Source: an uncultured Demequina sp.
GTDB taxonomy: Bacteria; Actinomycetota; Actinomycetes; Actinomycetales; Demequinaceae
Direction: 5' to 3'
NCBI GenBank assembly: GCA_937925595.1
Contig: CALALQ010000329.1
Location: 1 to 42,521 of the forward strand
Length of the DNA: 42,521 nucleotides
Numbering within the stretch: the first letter of the stretch is position 1; each line of letters begins with the position of its first letter. The position numbers were made by a program, and so were the translations under genes. Under the pieces are notes generated by a model. It searched no databases. It had not been told where the DNA came from and saw only the letters and a list, made by a program, of their open reading frames with translations. Positions 10,236 through 19,949 of this stretch are shown one piece after another.

Positions 10236-10885
10236 TCGACACGACCCGGTACGCCCTAGGGGCCCTGGCAGTCCTCGTGGCAGTGATTGTGGCTGGTTGC
10301 GCAGGCGGCACATCAGATGGGCCCACAGTTGCGGCGCCAGAGTCGTTCCGCTCGAAGGTTATTGAGATCCGGTCCGACGCCGCTCAAGCGGGTGCTTCCG
10401 ACGCACAGCTCGCCGAACTCGATGCGGCGATAGCCGCCGAGAAGGTGACGCTTGAGACTGCGACAGAGGCCGCGAACAGGGCGGCCGACTGCATGAGCGC
10501 CGCAGGAATACCGGCGGAAGTGAGGATCGACACTGCCGCCAGCGGGTACCGCACCCCGCTCTACGTGGCAACGCTCCCGCCAGAAATGGACGAGGATACG
10601 GCGATGGCTCTGGTGGACGGATGCGATCGTCGGGAGCAGTACTTCGTGTCGCTCGCGTACCAGACTCAGCCCACAGCGAAGGATGCCGAGTCGGCCCTCG
10701 TGGAGGAGCGCACTCCGAACCTCATCGAGTGCCTACAGGACCACGGCAGAGAGGTTCCGGCGGACGCCACTCAGGATGAGCTGGTCCGCCTCGCCCTCGC
10801 GTACCTTGAGGAACAGTTCGACTCAGGCGTCGCTCCCGAGCTCGTCATCGATTGCCTCGCGATCGCGGGGATCGACGCTGCGTAG
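10232..10885 (+). CDS. Putative lipoprotein of unknown function
   Basis: The protein is 217 residues, starting at TTG 10232 and overlapping the preceding stop by four bases. Residues 8-22 are hydrophobic and end in the lipobox VAGC, giving a lipidated N-terminal Cys. An alpha-helical Ala/Glu-rich stretch follows (about 40-85), then three spaced cysteines (DCMSAAG, DGCDRRE, ECLQDHG) and a last one near the C-terminus (IDCLAIAG), consistent with two disulfides. The protein is acidic. No family is recognised. Pairing with a small secreted protein allows ideas such as a receptor or an immunity partner, but nothing in the sequence shows that. Confidence 0.7.
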   Translation: MIDTTRYALGALAVLVAVIVAGCAGGTSDGPTVAAPESFRSKVIEIRSDAAQAGASDAQLAELDAAIAAEKVTLETATEAANRAADCMSAAGIPAEVRIDTAASGYRTPLYVATLPPEMDEDTAMALVDGCDRREQYFVSLAYQTQPTAKDAESALVEERTPNLIECLQDHGREVPADATQDELVRLALAYLEEQFDSGVAPELVIDCLAIAGIDAA

Positions 10886-10890
10886 TCGCT

Positions 10891-10906
10891 TCACCACGTG
10901 CCGCGC
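10891..10906. repeat. 16-bp direct repeat, right copy (3' end of rsmE)
   Basis: This is the partner of the repeat at 9724-9739. On the minus strand it encodes the last residues and the stop of RsmE (RGTW then TGA). Confidence 0.45.
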
Positions 10907-11637
10907 AGGGCCGCGAGCGCCGCGAGAGCCGCAGGCCCGGCAGATGAGGTGCGCAGCACGTGCGGCCCAAGGCGCACCGCGAGCGCTCCAGCCGCGACGA
11001 GCGCCTCGATCTCCTCCCCGGAAATCCCACCTTCCGGGCCAACGATGAGCCAGACCGGCTGGTCTTTGGCTTTCCACTCGAGTGCGGTAAGCGCCCGGCT
11101 CGCCTCCTCGTGGAGCACCAACACCTTCACGCCCGACGTTGCGGCACCGTGCACGGCAACGATCAGTTCTCGCGTGCTCACCAGCGCGCTCACTGTCGGT
11201 ACGTACGCGCGCCTACTCTGCTTGGCGGCGGCGAGGCATAACGACTCCCACGTACCGACACCTTTCTGTGCCTTGGGCCCTCGCCATTGAGCAATCGATC
11301 GCGACGCGGCCCATGGCACCACCGCAGTGACGCCCAATTCGACAGCAGCCTCTACGGCTTGCTCGTCTCTACCGCCCTTGGCGAGAGCCTGGACCAAGGT
11401 GACGGGAGCGTCGGCGTCGTGCGAGACGGCCTCGACAACTGCCTCAAAACGACCCTCATGTACCGACACGATGCGGGAGCTCGCGCGGCGGCCGCGACCG
11501 TCTACGAGGTCAACCAGTTCACCCACACCGCGACGTTGCACGGTCACGGCATGGCGAGCCTCACCGCCAGTGACGGTGATGACGCCCCCGACCACAGCGT
11601 CGGCCGCCTCCGGCGCGATGAAGACGGGCGCGCTCAC
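10891..11637 (-). CDS. rsmE: 16S rRNA m3U1498 methyltransferase RsmE
   Basis: RsmE of 248 residues is a SPOUT-class SAM-dependent enzyme that methylates U1498 of 16S rRNA. Visible blocks are GGEARHAVTVQRR in the N-terminal PUA-like domain and VTLVQALAKGGRDEQAVEAA in the middle. The SPOUT knot carries IVGPEGGISGEE near residue 200 and RLGPHVLRTSSAG near the end, where SAM binds. The start is GTG 11637, immediately after the dnaJ stop (TGA directly followed by GTG), so it is co-translated with dnaJ. The next gene downstream on this strand would normally be HIT but is displaced by the plus-strand pair. Confidence 0.95.
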   Translation of the reverse strand: MSAPVFIAPEAADAVVGGVITVTGGEARHAVTVQRRGVGELVDLVDGRGRRASSRIVSVHEGRFEAVVEAVSHDADAPVTLVQALAKGGRDEQAVEAAVELGVTAVVPWAASRSIAQWRGPKAQKGVGTWESLCLAAAKQSRRAYVPTVSALVSTRELIVAVHGAATSGVKVLVLHEEASRALTALEWKAKDQPVWLIVGPEGGISGEEIEALVAAGALAVRLGPHVLRTSSAGPAALAALAALRGTW

Positions 11638-12756
11638 TCAGCGCCCCATGAAGGCGTCGCGGAGACGAGCGAAGACGCCGTGACCCACGGGAGTGAGGTC
11701 CGCTTCCGGCATCTCCTCTCCGCGCAAAGCGGCGAGCTGGCGCAACAGGTCCTCCTGCTCGTCGGTGAGGTCCGTGGGCGTGAGGACGTCGAGGTGCACA
11801 TACAGATCCCCCCGGCCGGAGCGCTGCAGCTTGCCCACGCCAAGGCCCTTGAGTCGCACCGTGGTGCCCGAGTGCGTGCCGGGCTTGACCTCAACAGGCT
11901 GCTCGCCGTCGAACGTCTCGAGCGGAATGACCGTGCCCAGGGACGCCGCGGTCATGGGGACGGCCAGCGTGCAGTGCAGATCGTCACCGCGACGCTCGAA
12001 CACCTTGTGCTCGCGCTGGCGGATCTCGACGTACAGGTCGCCCTTGGGTCCACCGGAAATGCCAGCATCACCCATCTGCGGCATGCGGATGCGCGTGCCG
12101 GTCTCGACACCCGCGGGAATGTCGACGTGGATGGTGTGACGCGAATGCGTGCGACCACGCCCGGCGCATTCGGGGCACGGGGTCGCGATGGTCGTGCCAT
12201 AGCCGCCGCACGCGGGGCATGGCGAGGTGGTCATGACGTTGCCAAGGAGCGATCGCGCCACGCGCTGCAGCGATCCGGTGCCATTGCACTGGCGGCACGT
12301 CTGCGGCGAGGTCCCCGGGGCGCAGCAGCTGCCGTGGCACGTGGCACACTCGTCCGCGAGATCCACGGTGATGGTGCGCGAGACACCGAACACGGCCTCC
12401 TCAAGCGTGACCTCTTCATGTACGAGCGTGTCGCCGCCGCGCTGCACGCGAGATGCGGGGCCGCGGCGCTGCTGGCCGCCGCCAAAGAACGTCTCGAAAA
12501 TGTCCTCGAAGCCAAAGCCCTGCGGGCCGCCCGACGCTCCGCTCGCCGAACGCGGATCCACACCACGGTCGTACTGGGCACGCTTGTCAGCGTTGCCAAC
12601 CACCTCGTAGGCAGCGGCGACCTCCTTGAAGCGCTCCTCGCCCTCGGGGCCGGCAACGTCGGGGTGCAGCTCGCGAGCGAGCTTGCGATACGCCTTCTTG
12701 ATCTCGGCTTCGCTTGCGTCTCGCGACACGCCCAGAATGCCGTAGTAGTCCTTCAC
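11638..12756 (-). CDS. dnaJ: Chaperone protein DnaJ (DnaJ2 type)
   Basis: DnaJ of 372 residues is the co-chaperone that delivers clients to DnaK and stimulates its ATPase. The J domain (1-65) contains the HPD motif. A short Gly/Phe-rich linker follows (GGPQGFGFEDIFETFFGGG). Then comes the four-repeat zinc domain: CATCHGSC, CRQCNGTG, CPACGGYG and CPECAGRG. All eight zinc cysteines are present, but the first repeat ends in Cys instead of the usual Gly (SCCAPG). The C-terminal client-binding domains end the protein. The start is GTG 12756 with a GGAGAGGC Shine-Dalgarno. It lies 16 nt after hrcA, so it is under CIRCE/HrcA control. The pairing with hrcA marks it as the DnaJ2 paralogue. Confidence 0.95.
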   Translation of the reverse strand: MKDYYGILGVSRDASEAEIKKAYRKLARELHPDVAGPEGEERFKEVAAAYEVVGNADKRAQYDRGVDPRSASGASGGPQGFGFEDIFETFFGGGQQRRGPASRVQRGGDTLVHEEVTLEEAVFGVSRTITVDLADECATCHGSCCAPGTSPQTCRQCNGTGSLQRVARSLLGNVMTTSPCPACGGYGTTIATPCPECAGRGRTHSRHTIHVDIPAGVETGTRIRMPQMGDAGISGGPKGDLYVEIRQREHKVFERRGDDLHCTLAVPMTAASLGTVIPLETFDGEQPVEVKPGTHSGTTVRLKGLGVGKLQRSGRGDLYVHLDVLTPTDLTDEQEDLLRQLAALRGEEMPEADLTPVGHGVFARLRDAFMGR

Positions 12757-12772
12757 TTACGCCTCTCCACTG

Positions 12773-13771
12773 CTATGACTCGACGACCCTCGACAGGTAG
12801 CGGGCCACCGCCCGCACCGCCGCGATCGTCCCGGGGTAGTCCATGCGCGTGGGTCCCAGTGCACCGACGAGCGATTGCGATCCAGGGCCGTAGCCGCTGG
12901 CGACGACTGCCGCGCCGCGCAGGGACTCGGAATGCGTCTCCGATCCGATCCGCACGGCAACGTCCTTGTTGTCTGCTGCCATCTCATGCAGCAGATTGAG
13001 CAGCACCACCTGCTCCTCGAGGGCGTCGAGGACGTCCCTGATGGCGTCAGGCTCGAAGCCGCCCGCGAGGTTCGATGTGCCTCCAAAGACGACGCGCTCT
13101 ACGGTGCCGCCGCGCGCTGCGGTGACCACAGCGTCGGCCACTCGCGGAGCCCAAGTGGGCATCCCTTGGCGCGCCGACCACTTGGCCAGCGCGGGCTCGA
13201 GCGCCGCGGGGCGCAGCCCAACGGACTGCTCGTTGACCTCGCGAGCGATGCGCTCGAACTGGTCCTCGGAGGGGCTGTCGCCAAGAGTGATCGCCTGCTG
13301 CTCCACACGGGCGTCCGCGGAGACCACCACGACGAGCGCGCGATCGAGTCCCATGCGCACGAGTTCTACGCGGCGCACGGCGGCCTCGCGAAGCGACGGG
13401 TACTGGACAACGGCGACGTGGCGCGTGAGCTGACTCAGCAGGCGCACCGAACGCTCCACGACGTCGTTGAGGTCGACGGCGTCCTGCAGGAAGGTAGAGA
13501 TGGCGCGGCGCTCGGGCTCCGGAAGCGATGCGGCGGCAAGGTGATCGACGAAGGCGCGGTAGCCCTTGTCCGTGGGAATGCGGCCGGCTGAGGTGTGCGG
13601 CTGCGCGATGAGGCCCTCATCCTCGAGCGCCGCCATGTCATTGCGAATGGTCGCAGGTGAGACTCCCAGGCCATGCCGGTCTACGAGAGCCTTCGAGCCA
13701 ACGGGCTCTGACGTGGCCACGTAGCCTTCGACGATTGCGCGCAGAACGGCCTGACGGCGATCTTCGCTCAT
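12773..13771 (-). CDS. hrcA: Heat-inducible transcription repressor HrcA
   Basis: HrcA of about 332 residues represses chaperone genes by binding CIRCE operators. The N-terminal winged helix is clear (RRQAVLRAIVEGYVATSEPV, then LGVSPATIRNDMAALEDEGL and the wing PHTSAGRIPTDKGYR). The C-terminal GAF-like dimerisation region ends with YGPGSQSLVGALGPTRMDYP, a conserved HrcA block. ATG 13771 has a good GGAGGG Shine-Dalgarno; the TTG one codon upstream is less likely. A perfect CIRCE element and a TAGAAT -10 box lie just upstream, so the hrcA-dnaJ-rsmE operon is autoregulated. Confidence 0.96.
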   Translation of the reverse strand: MSEDRRQAVLRAIVEGYVATSEPVGSKALVDRHGLGVSPATIRNDMAALEDEGLIAQPHTSAGRIPTDKGYRAFVDHLAAASLPEPERRAISTFLQDAVDLNDVVERSVRLLSQLTRHVAVVQYPSLREAAVRRVELVRMGLDRALVVVVSADARVEQQAITLGDSPSEDQFERIAREVNEQSVGLRPAALEPALAKWSARQGMPTWAPRVADAVVTAARGGTVERVVFGGTSNLAGGFEPDAIRDVLDALEEQVVLLNLLHEMAADNKDVAVRIGSETHSESLRGAAVVASGYGPGSQSLVGALGPTRMDYPGTIAAVRAVARYLSRVVES

Positions 13772-13793
13772 CAACCCTCCCTGACGAATCGGT

Positions 13794-13820
13794 TTGGCAC
13801 TCGGATTGCGTGAGTGCCAA
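13794..13820 (-). promoter_or_regulatory. CIRCE operator (HrcA binding site)
   Basis: TTGGCACTC, nine spacer bases and GAGTGCCAA form a perfect 9-bp inverted repeat, differing from the consensus TTAGCACTC-N9-GAGTGCTAA by one symmetric change. It overlaps the last base of the -10 box and covers the likely transcription start of hrcA. HrcA bound here would block its own operon. Confidence 0.95.
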
Positions 13821-13825
13821 TTCTA
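13820..13825 (-). promoter_or_regulatory. -10 box TAGAAT of hrcA
   Basis: TAGAAT on the minus strand abuts the CIRCE element. A weak TTGGGG lies 19 bases upstream as a possible -35. Confidence 0.6.
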
Positions 13826-13860
13826 CCGCCGCGAGCCTCGCCCACCCCAAGAGCGGGCGC

Positions 13861-13866
13861 TAGCGT
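13861..13866 (+). promoter_or_regulatory. -10 box TAGCGT of the DUF4870 genes
   Basis: TAGCGT ends six bases before ATG 13873, indicating a leaderless start for the first DUF4870 gene, divergent from hrcA. Confidence 0.5.
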
Positions 13867-13872
13867 GTGCCC

Positions 13873-14229
13873 ATGAGATATTCGACGCTCGACGGCCCGG
13901 ACACCTCGCTCGCGGGCTTCGCTCATCTCAGCGCGATTGTCGGCCCGGTCATTCCCGTGTTCGTCTACCTCTCGAGGCGCAACGATGACGCGTTCGTCGC
14001 CAAGGAGGCCGGTAAGGCGGCAAACGCAGGTATGGCGTTCCTCGCAGCGTTCGTAATTGCGACGCTCGTCGAAATGTATGTACCTCTCGTGGGTTTTCTC
14101 GGTAGATTGGCCCAGTTGGCCATCCTCGTAGCCGCGGTGTTCCTGTGTGTCCATGCATTTCGGCGCGTGCGAAGAGGAGCCCCAACTTCCTATCCGTTCC
14201 AGATCAAAGTGGTGAACAAAGATGACTGA
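13873..14229 (+). CDS. DUF4870-like small membrane protein (first of three)
   Basis: The protein is 118 residues. The family pattern is visible: an N-terminal AGFAHLSAIVGPVIPVFVYLSRRND helix, a short FVAKEAGKAANAGMAF segment that corresponds to the family F-V-x-x-x-A-x-x-A-L-N-F block, and then two closely spaced hydrophobic segments. A basic tail follows (FRRVRRG). DUF4870 proteins are small inner-membrane proteins with no established function. It starts with ATG 13873 under a leaderless promoter and overlaps the next gene by eight bases. It is the most divergent of the three tandem copies. Confidence 0.75.
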   Translation: MRYSTLDGPDTSLAGFAHLSAIVGPVIPVFVYLSRRNDDAFVAKEAGKAANAGMAFLAAFVIATLVEMYVPLVGFLGRLAQLAILVAAVFLCVHAFRRVRRGAPTSYPFQIKVVNKDD

Positions 14230-14581
14230 GACCCCCACCCCCGCTCCGGCGCAGCCGCTGGGCCAGAACGACGAGCGCCTCTACGCGACTATCGCCAGCG
14301 TCGGCAACATCCTCTTTCCCGCGGTCCTTCCGCTGATCATTTGGCTGGTCTTCCGCGAGCGCAGCGCGTTTGTCGACAAGGAGGGCAAGGAGGCCCTGAA
14401 CTTCGGCATCCTCGCCGTGATCGTCTACTTCGTGTCATGGATCCTGATGTTCATCCTCATCGGCTTCCTGACGTGGGCGGCCATGTTCGTGATCGCCGTG
14501 ATCTTCGGCATTCAGGCCGCGATCAAGAACAACAAGGGCGAGAGCTACCGCTACCCGATCAGCCTGCGCCTCATCAAGTAA
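14222..14581 (+). CDS. DUF4870 domain-containing membrane protein (second of three)
   Basis: The protein is 119 residues. A proline-rich start (TETPTPAPAQP) is followed by the DUF4870 signature: an amphipathic first helix, the PLIIWLVFRERSAFVDKEGK loop, EALNFGILAVIVYFVS, and a last pair of membrane segments before the cytoplasmic tail YRYPISLRLIK. It overlaps the first DUF4870 gene by eight bases, and a strong hairpin follows it. Its function is unknown; it is very similar in layout to the third copy. Confidence 0.85.
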   Translation: MTETPTPAPAQPLGQNDERLYATIASVGNILFPAVLPLIIWLVFRERSAFVDKEGKEALNFGILAVIVYFVSWILMFILIGFLTWAAMFVIAVIFGIQAAIKNNKGESYRYPISLRLIK

Positions 14582-14612
14582 GCAGTCAGTCAGGGTCATC
14601 CCTGACGAGCGG

Positions 14613-14650
14613 ACCCCGAAATCCGGTCGATGCCGGATTTCGGGGTTCTT
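14613..14650 (+). terminator. Rho-independent-like terminator after the second DUF4870 gene
   Basis: ACCCCGAAATCCGG and CCGGATTTCGGGGT form a perfect 14-bp stem around a TCGATG loop, followed by a short TCTT tract. It separates the second and third DUF4870 genes. A small TCAGGG/CCCTGA hairpin precedes it. Confidence 0.75.
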
Positions 14651-14672
14651 GCTTTCGTGACACAGTTGAGTT

Positions 14673-15092
14673 GTGACCGAACAGCCGCAGTACTCAGAAC
14701 CTCAGCCCGTTGCCGCACCCGCGCCCATGCTCGAATCGGATGCCCGCCTGTGGTCGACGCTCCTCAACGTCGCCACGCCTGTGGGCATGTTCCTCAGCGC
14801 TGGCACGCTCAGCGTTTTCGCTGTGCTCATCGTGTGGCTCATCTTCCGAGAGCGCAGCGCGCTCGTGGACTTCCACGGCAAGCAGCAGCTCAATGCGAAC
14901 ATCACGCTCCTGGTCGGCGGCATCGCTGCCATGGTCGTTGGCTTCATCACCCTGGGATTCGGCTTCATCTTGACGCTGCCGGCGATCCTCATCTACGCGA
15001 TCTACCTCTTCGTGGTGTCGATCGTGGCTGCCGTCGCGGCCAACCGCGGCGAGTACTACCAGATGGGTGGCGTGATCCGCTTCGTCAAGTGA
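14673..15092 (+). CDS. DUF4870 domain-containing membrane protein (third of three)
   Basis: The protein is 139 residues. A Pro/Gln-rich N-terminus of about 20 residues leads into the DUF4870 fold: first helix WSTLLNVATPVGMFLSAG, then FAVLIVWLIFRERSALVDFHGKQQLN, and a last hydrophobic pair ending in RGEYYQMGGVIRFVK. The RERSAxVD block is almost the same as in the second copy, pointing to tandem duplication. GTG 14673 lies 20-30 bases after the hairpin. No clear Shine-Dalgarno is seen, so it may be leaderless too. Its stop overlaps the stop of convergent hemW by eight bases. Confidence 0.8.
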   Translation: MTEQPQYSEPQPVAAPAPMLESDARLWSTLLNVATPVGMFLSAGTLSVFAVLIVWLIFRERSALVDFHGKQQLNANITLLVGGIAAMVVGFITLGFGFILTLPAILIYAIYLFVVSIVAAVAANRGEYYQMGGVIRFVK

Positions 15093-16248
15093 GTTCGCGG
15101 ACCACATGGTCCGCGAGCAGTCGACCCCGCAGGGTCAGACGCAGCGTGCCGGCGACAGCCGCAGCACCGTCGAGCAGGCCCTCCGCGATGAGTTTCGCAA
15201 TCGTCGCGGGGGGCGCTTGTGCATCTGCGGCCGGCAGGCCCTCCGCCAGACGGATCCGCAGCATCACCGACTCGAGCGCCGTATCCGCTGGCGTCAGCTC
15301 CTCCTCGCCCCCAATGGGCAGCTCGCCGCGCGCGAGGACATCCGCATACGCGCGAGGATGCTTCACATTCCACCAGCGCTTCGCCGCCTGCCCGACGCTG
15401 GGGCCCAGATAGCTGTGCGCGCCGGGTCCGATTCCCCACCAGTCCTCGCTGGTCCAGTAGGCGATGTTGTGGCGGCAGCGCTCGTCGGCGGTCTTTGACC
15501 AATTCGAGACCTCGTACCAGGAGTAGCCCGCCGCGGACAGGGCGGCGTCCGCCGCCTCATACATGTCAGCTTGGGTGTCGAGGTCCACGGCCGCGATCTC
15601 GCCGCGCCTCAGCTGCGCCCCCATGCGGGTGCCGGGCTCGATGACCAGTGCATAAGCGCTGATGTGCCCGGGGTTCAGCGCAACAGCTGTCTCGAGGCTC
15701 GTCTGCCAATCCGCAAGCGACTCCCCCGGCGTGCCGTAGATGAGGTCAAGGCTCGTCGCAAGGCCCAGTTCGTGCGCCCACTGAACCGCGCGGACCACAT
15801 TGTCGGGGTTGTGGGTGCGCTCGAGCGTCGCGAGCACCTGCGGCACCGCTGACTGCATGCCGAAGGACACCCTCGTGAAGCCAGCCGCGGCGAGCATGGC
15901 GAGCGAATCTCGCGTCACCGAGTCGGGGTTCGCCTCCGTGGTCACCTCTGCCCCGGGAACCAAGCCCCAGACCTGCTGGATGCCGCCGAGCAGCCGGACC
16001 ATAGCGTCGGCCGGGAGGAGCGTTGGCGTGCCTCCACCGAAGAAGACCGTGGACGCTGGACGGGCGCTGTCGCCCATAGAGGCGCCAGCGATCTCCATCT
16101 CGCGCAGCGCGGCCTCAACGTAGCCAGCAGGGGTCGCGCCGCCCAGCTCGCCGGGCGCGTAGGTGTTGAAGTCGCAGTATCCGCAGCGCACCGCGCAGAA
16201 CGGAACGTGGACGTAGACGCCGAAGTCGCGCGTCTTTGCCGCAGTCAC
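15085..16248 (-). CDS. hemW: Heme chaperone HemW (radical SAM, coproporphyrinogen dehydrogenase-like)
   Basis: HemW-family protein of 387 residues. The radical SAM cluster motif CAVRCGYC sits at the N-terminus (residues 18-25), followed by FFGGGTPTLLP and the SFGMQS block. The C-terminal HemN_C region is shortened, as in HemW. HemW proteins bind heme and act as heme-insertion chaperones rather than as true HemN oxidases; they lack the extra N-terminal residues of HemN, as here. The start is GTG 16248, two bases after the lepA stop, so it is the second gene of a lepA-hemW operon, a common actinobacterial pair. Confidence 0.92.
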   Translation of the reverse strand: MTAAKTRDFGVYVHVPFCAVRCGYCDFNTYAPGELGGATPAGYVEAALREMEIAGASMGDSARPASTVFFGGGTPTLLPADAMVRLLGGIQQVWGLVPGAEVTTEANPDSVTRDSLAMLAAAGFTRVSFGMQSAVPQVLATLERTHNPDNVVRAVQWAHELGLATSLDLIYGTPGESLADWQTSLETAVALNPGHISAYALVIEPGTRMGAQLRRGEIAAVDLDTQADMYEAADAALSAAGYSWYEVSNWSKTADERCRHNIAYWTSEDWWGIGPGAHSYLGPSVGQAAKRWWNVKHPRAYADVLARGELPIGGEEELTPADTALESVMLRIRLAEGLPAADAQAPPATIAKLIAEGLLDGAAAVAGTLRLTLRGRLLADHVVRELT

Positions 16249-16250
16249 GG

Positions 16251-18104
<1,854 letters not shown>

Positions 18105-18224
18105 GGTTCGGGACTTCCTTGAGGTCAGCAGACGGATGCGGCATCTATCGTCCCATGCCACAGCCCCCTCATGCGTACGCGCTCCGTGCCGATAACAGGT
18201 CAGGAAGACAACTGAGGGGAAAAC

Positions 18225-19922
18225 GTGAGCAACGCCGATCCGACGCGCGATCTGATGTTTCAGCACGCGCCCATTGGCATGGCCGTCACGGATTCTTCCG
18301 GGCTGATCCTCGAGCACAACGCGGCGTTCTCCCAGCTGCTCGGCGAGCCGGGCAAGGACTACTGCGGCGACGTCATCGTCGACCACCTCCACACGGAGGA
18401 CCGTTTGAGGGGCTCCGAGCTGCGTGATCAGCTCCGCGCTGGAGAGATCCCCTACTACCAGGTGCAGCAGCGCATCATGCATGCCTCTGGCGGGATTGTG
18501 TGGGCTCGCTTCACGGTGTCCATGGCGGCCGATGCCGAGGCCGACTCTCGCTTCATCCTCCAGATTGAGAACGTCACCGATATTCGTCGTGCCCGCGAAC
18601 TGCTTGAGCGTCGAGCGCTCTACGACCAGCTGACCGGTCTCGCAAACCGCGTGCTGCTGCTCGACCGCCTCAAGCTCGCGCTCGCCGCCCACGAGTCGCG
18701 ACCCACGACCATCGGCGTGATCTTCCTCGACATGGACCACTTCAAGGTGGTCAACGACTCGCTGGGTCACGAGGCGGGCGACTCGCTGCTCATCGAACTC
18801 GCCTCCCGCATTCAGGCTTCCGTGCGCCCTGGCGACACCGTGGCCCGCCTAGGCGGAGACGAGTTCGTGATCGTGCTCGAGAACATCCCCAACCAGAAGG
18901 CGGCGGAGGGCCTGCTGACCTCGGTTGCCGCGGCGGTGCAGGTGCCCGTCGTGATCGATGAGCACGAGGTGGTTCCCACCGTGAGCGCCGGTCTCGCGAT
19001 GGCAGAGCGCGGCATCACCGCAGAACAGCTCATCCGCAACGCGGATATTGCCGCTTACGCCGCCAAGCAGGCCGGCCGTGCACGCGTCGAGGTGTTCACG
19101 AGCGACCTGCGCAACTCCGCTCTGTCAAAGCTGTCCATCGAAGCGGAGCTGCGCACCGCGATCCGCGAGGGCGAGCTCGTTGTCCACTATCAGCCGGTCG
19201 TCGAGCTTGCGTCACGCCAAGTGGTCGCCTTCGAGGCGCTCGTTCGCTGGCAGCACCCCAGTCGCGGGCTGCTGCTCCCCGATGAGTTCATCGAGATCTG
19301 CGAGCAGGCGAACCTGGTGGTCCCGCTGGGGGCGTTCGTGCTCAACGAGGCATGCGAGTTCATCGCCGCCAACCCCCGGTTCGGCGGTCGCGTCTTCGTC
19401 AACGTATCCACCAGGCAGATCGGTGCGGCAGATCTCACGCGCGTGGTGAACCACGCGCTGCGCGAGTCGGGAATCGAACCGCATCGCCTGGGCCTCGAGA
19501 TCACCGAGTCCGGAATGCTCCTCGCGAGCGACGACGCGCTGTCCGATCTGCGCCGCATCACCGAACTCGGCGTCGATCTCATCCTCGACGACTTCGGCAC
19601 CGGCTACTCGGCACTGTCCTCCGTGCTGCAGAGCCCCGTCGCTGGACTCAAGCTCGCGCGAGAGTTCACTCTGCGTCTCGGCGACCGCTCAAGCGGCGAC
19701 CGCATCTCCACCACCATGGCGACTCTCACCAAGAGCCTCGACATGTACGGCGTCATCGAAGGCGTCGAGACCCAGGCCCAGTACCTGCTTGCGAAGATGC
19801 ACGGCTGGACCTTTGGCCAAGGCTTCCTGTTCGGGCACCCCACCGCAGCGTCGGACATCCACTTCTTGGACGATGGCCAGGTGGCCATCGGCGACAAGGT
19901 GCTCGGTGCCATCAATCCCTGA
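18225..19922 (+). CDS. PAS-GGDEF-EAL cyclic-di-GMP turnover protein
   Basis: A soluble protein of 565 residues. The PAS sensor is at about 10-125. The diguanylate cyclase domain (135-295) has an intact LGGDEF at 209-214 and an RxxD inhibitory I-site at 201-204 (RPGD), so cyclase activity is plausible. The EAL domain (about 310-555) keeps the EAL motif (337-339), N393, E425, D455, D456, K476, E512 and Q532. However, the KxD aspartate after K476 is Ala (KLARE instead of KID), which may weaken phosphodiesterase activity. The start is GTG 18225 with GAGGGG. It is divergent from lepA. Confidence 0.92.
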   Translation: MSNADPTRDLMFQHAPIGMAVTDSSGLILEHNAAFSQLLGEPGKDYCGDVIVDHLHTEDRLRGSELRDQLRAGEIPYYQVQQRIMHASGGIVWARFTVSMAADAEADSRFILQIENVTDIRRARELLERRALYDQLTGLANRVLLLDRLKLALAAHESRPTTIGVIFLDMDHFKVVNDSLGHEAGDSLLIELASRIQASVRPGDTVARLGGDEFVIVLENIPNQKAAEGLLTSVAAAVQVPVVIDEHEVVPTVSAGLAMAERGITAEQLIRNADIAAYAAKQAGRARVEVFTSDLRNSALSKLSIEAELRTAIREGELVVHYQPVVELASRQVVAFEALVRWQHPSRGLLLPDEFIEICEQANLVVPLGAFVLNEACEFIAANPRFGGRVFVNVSTRQIGAADLTRVVNHALRESGIEPHRLGLEITESGMLLASDDALSDLRRITELGVDLILDDFGTGYSALSSVLQSPVAGLKLAREFTLRLGDRSSGDRISTTMATLTKSLDMYGVIEGVETQAQYLLAKMHGWTFGQGFLFGHPTAASDIHFLDDGQVAIGDKVLGAINP

Positions 19923-19935
19923 GTCAGGGAGCGGC

Positions 19936-19941
19936 TAGGCT
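19936..19941 (+). promoter_or_regulatory. -10 box TAGGCT of the PemK/MazF-like gene
   Basis: TAGGCT ends eight bases before GTG 19950 and overlaps nothing else; it suggests a leaderless transcript separate from the GGDEF-EAL gene. Confidence 0.5.
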
Positions 19942-19949
19942 CACCTTCC

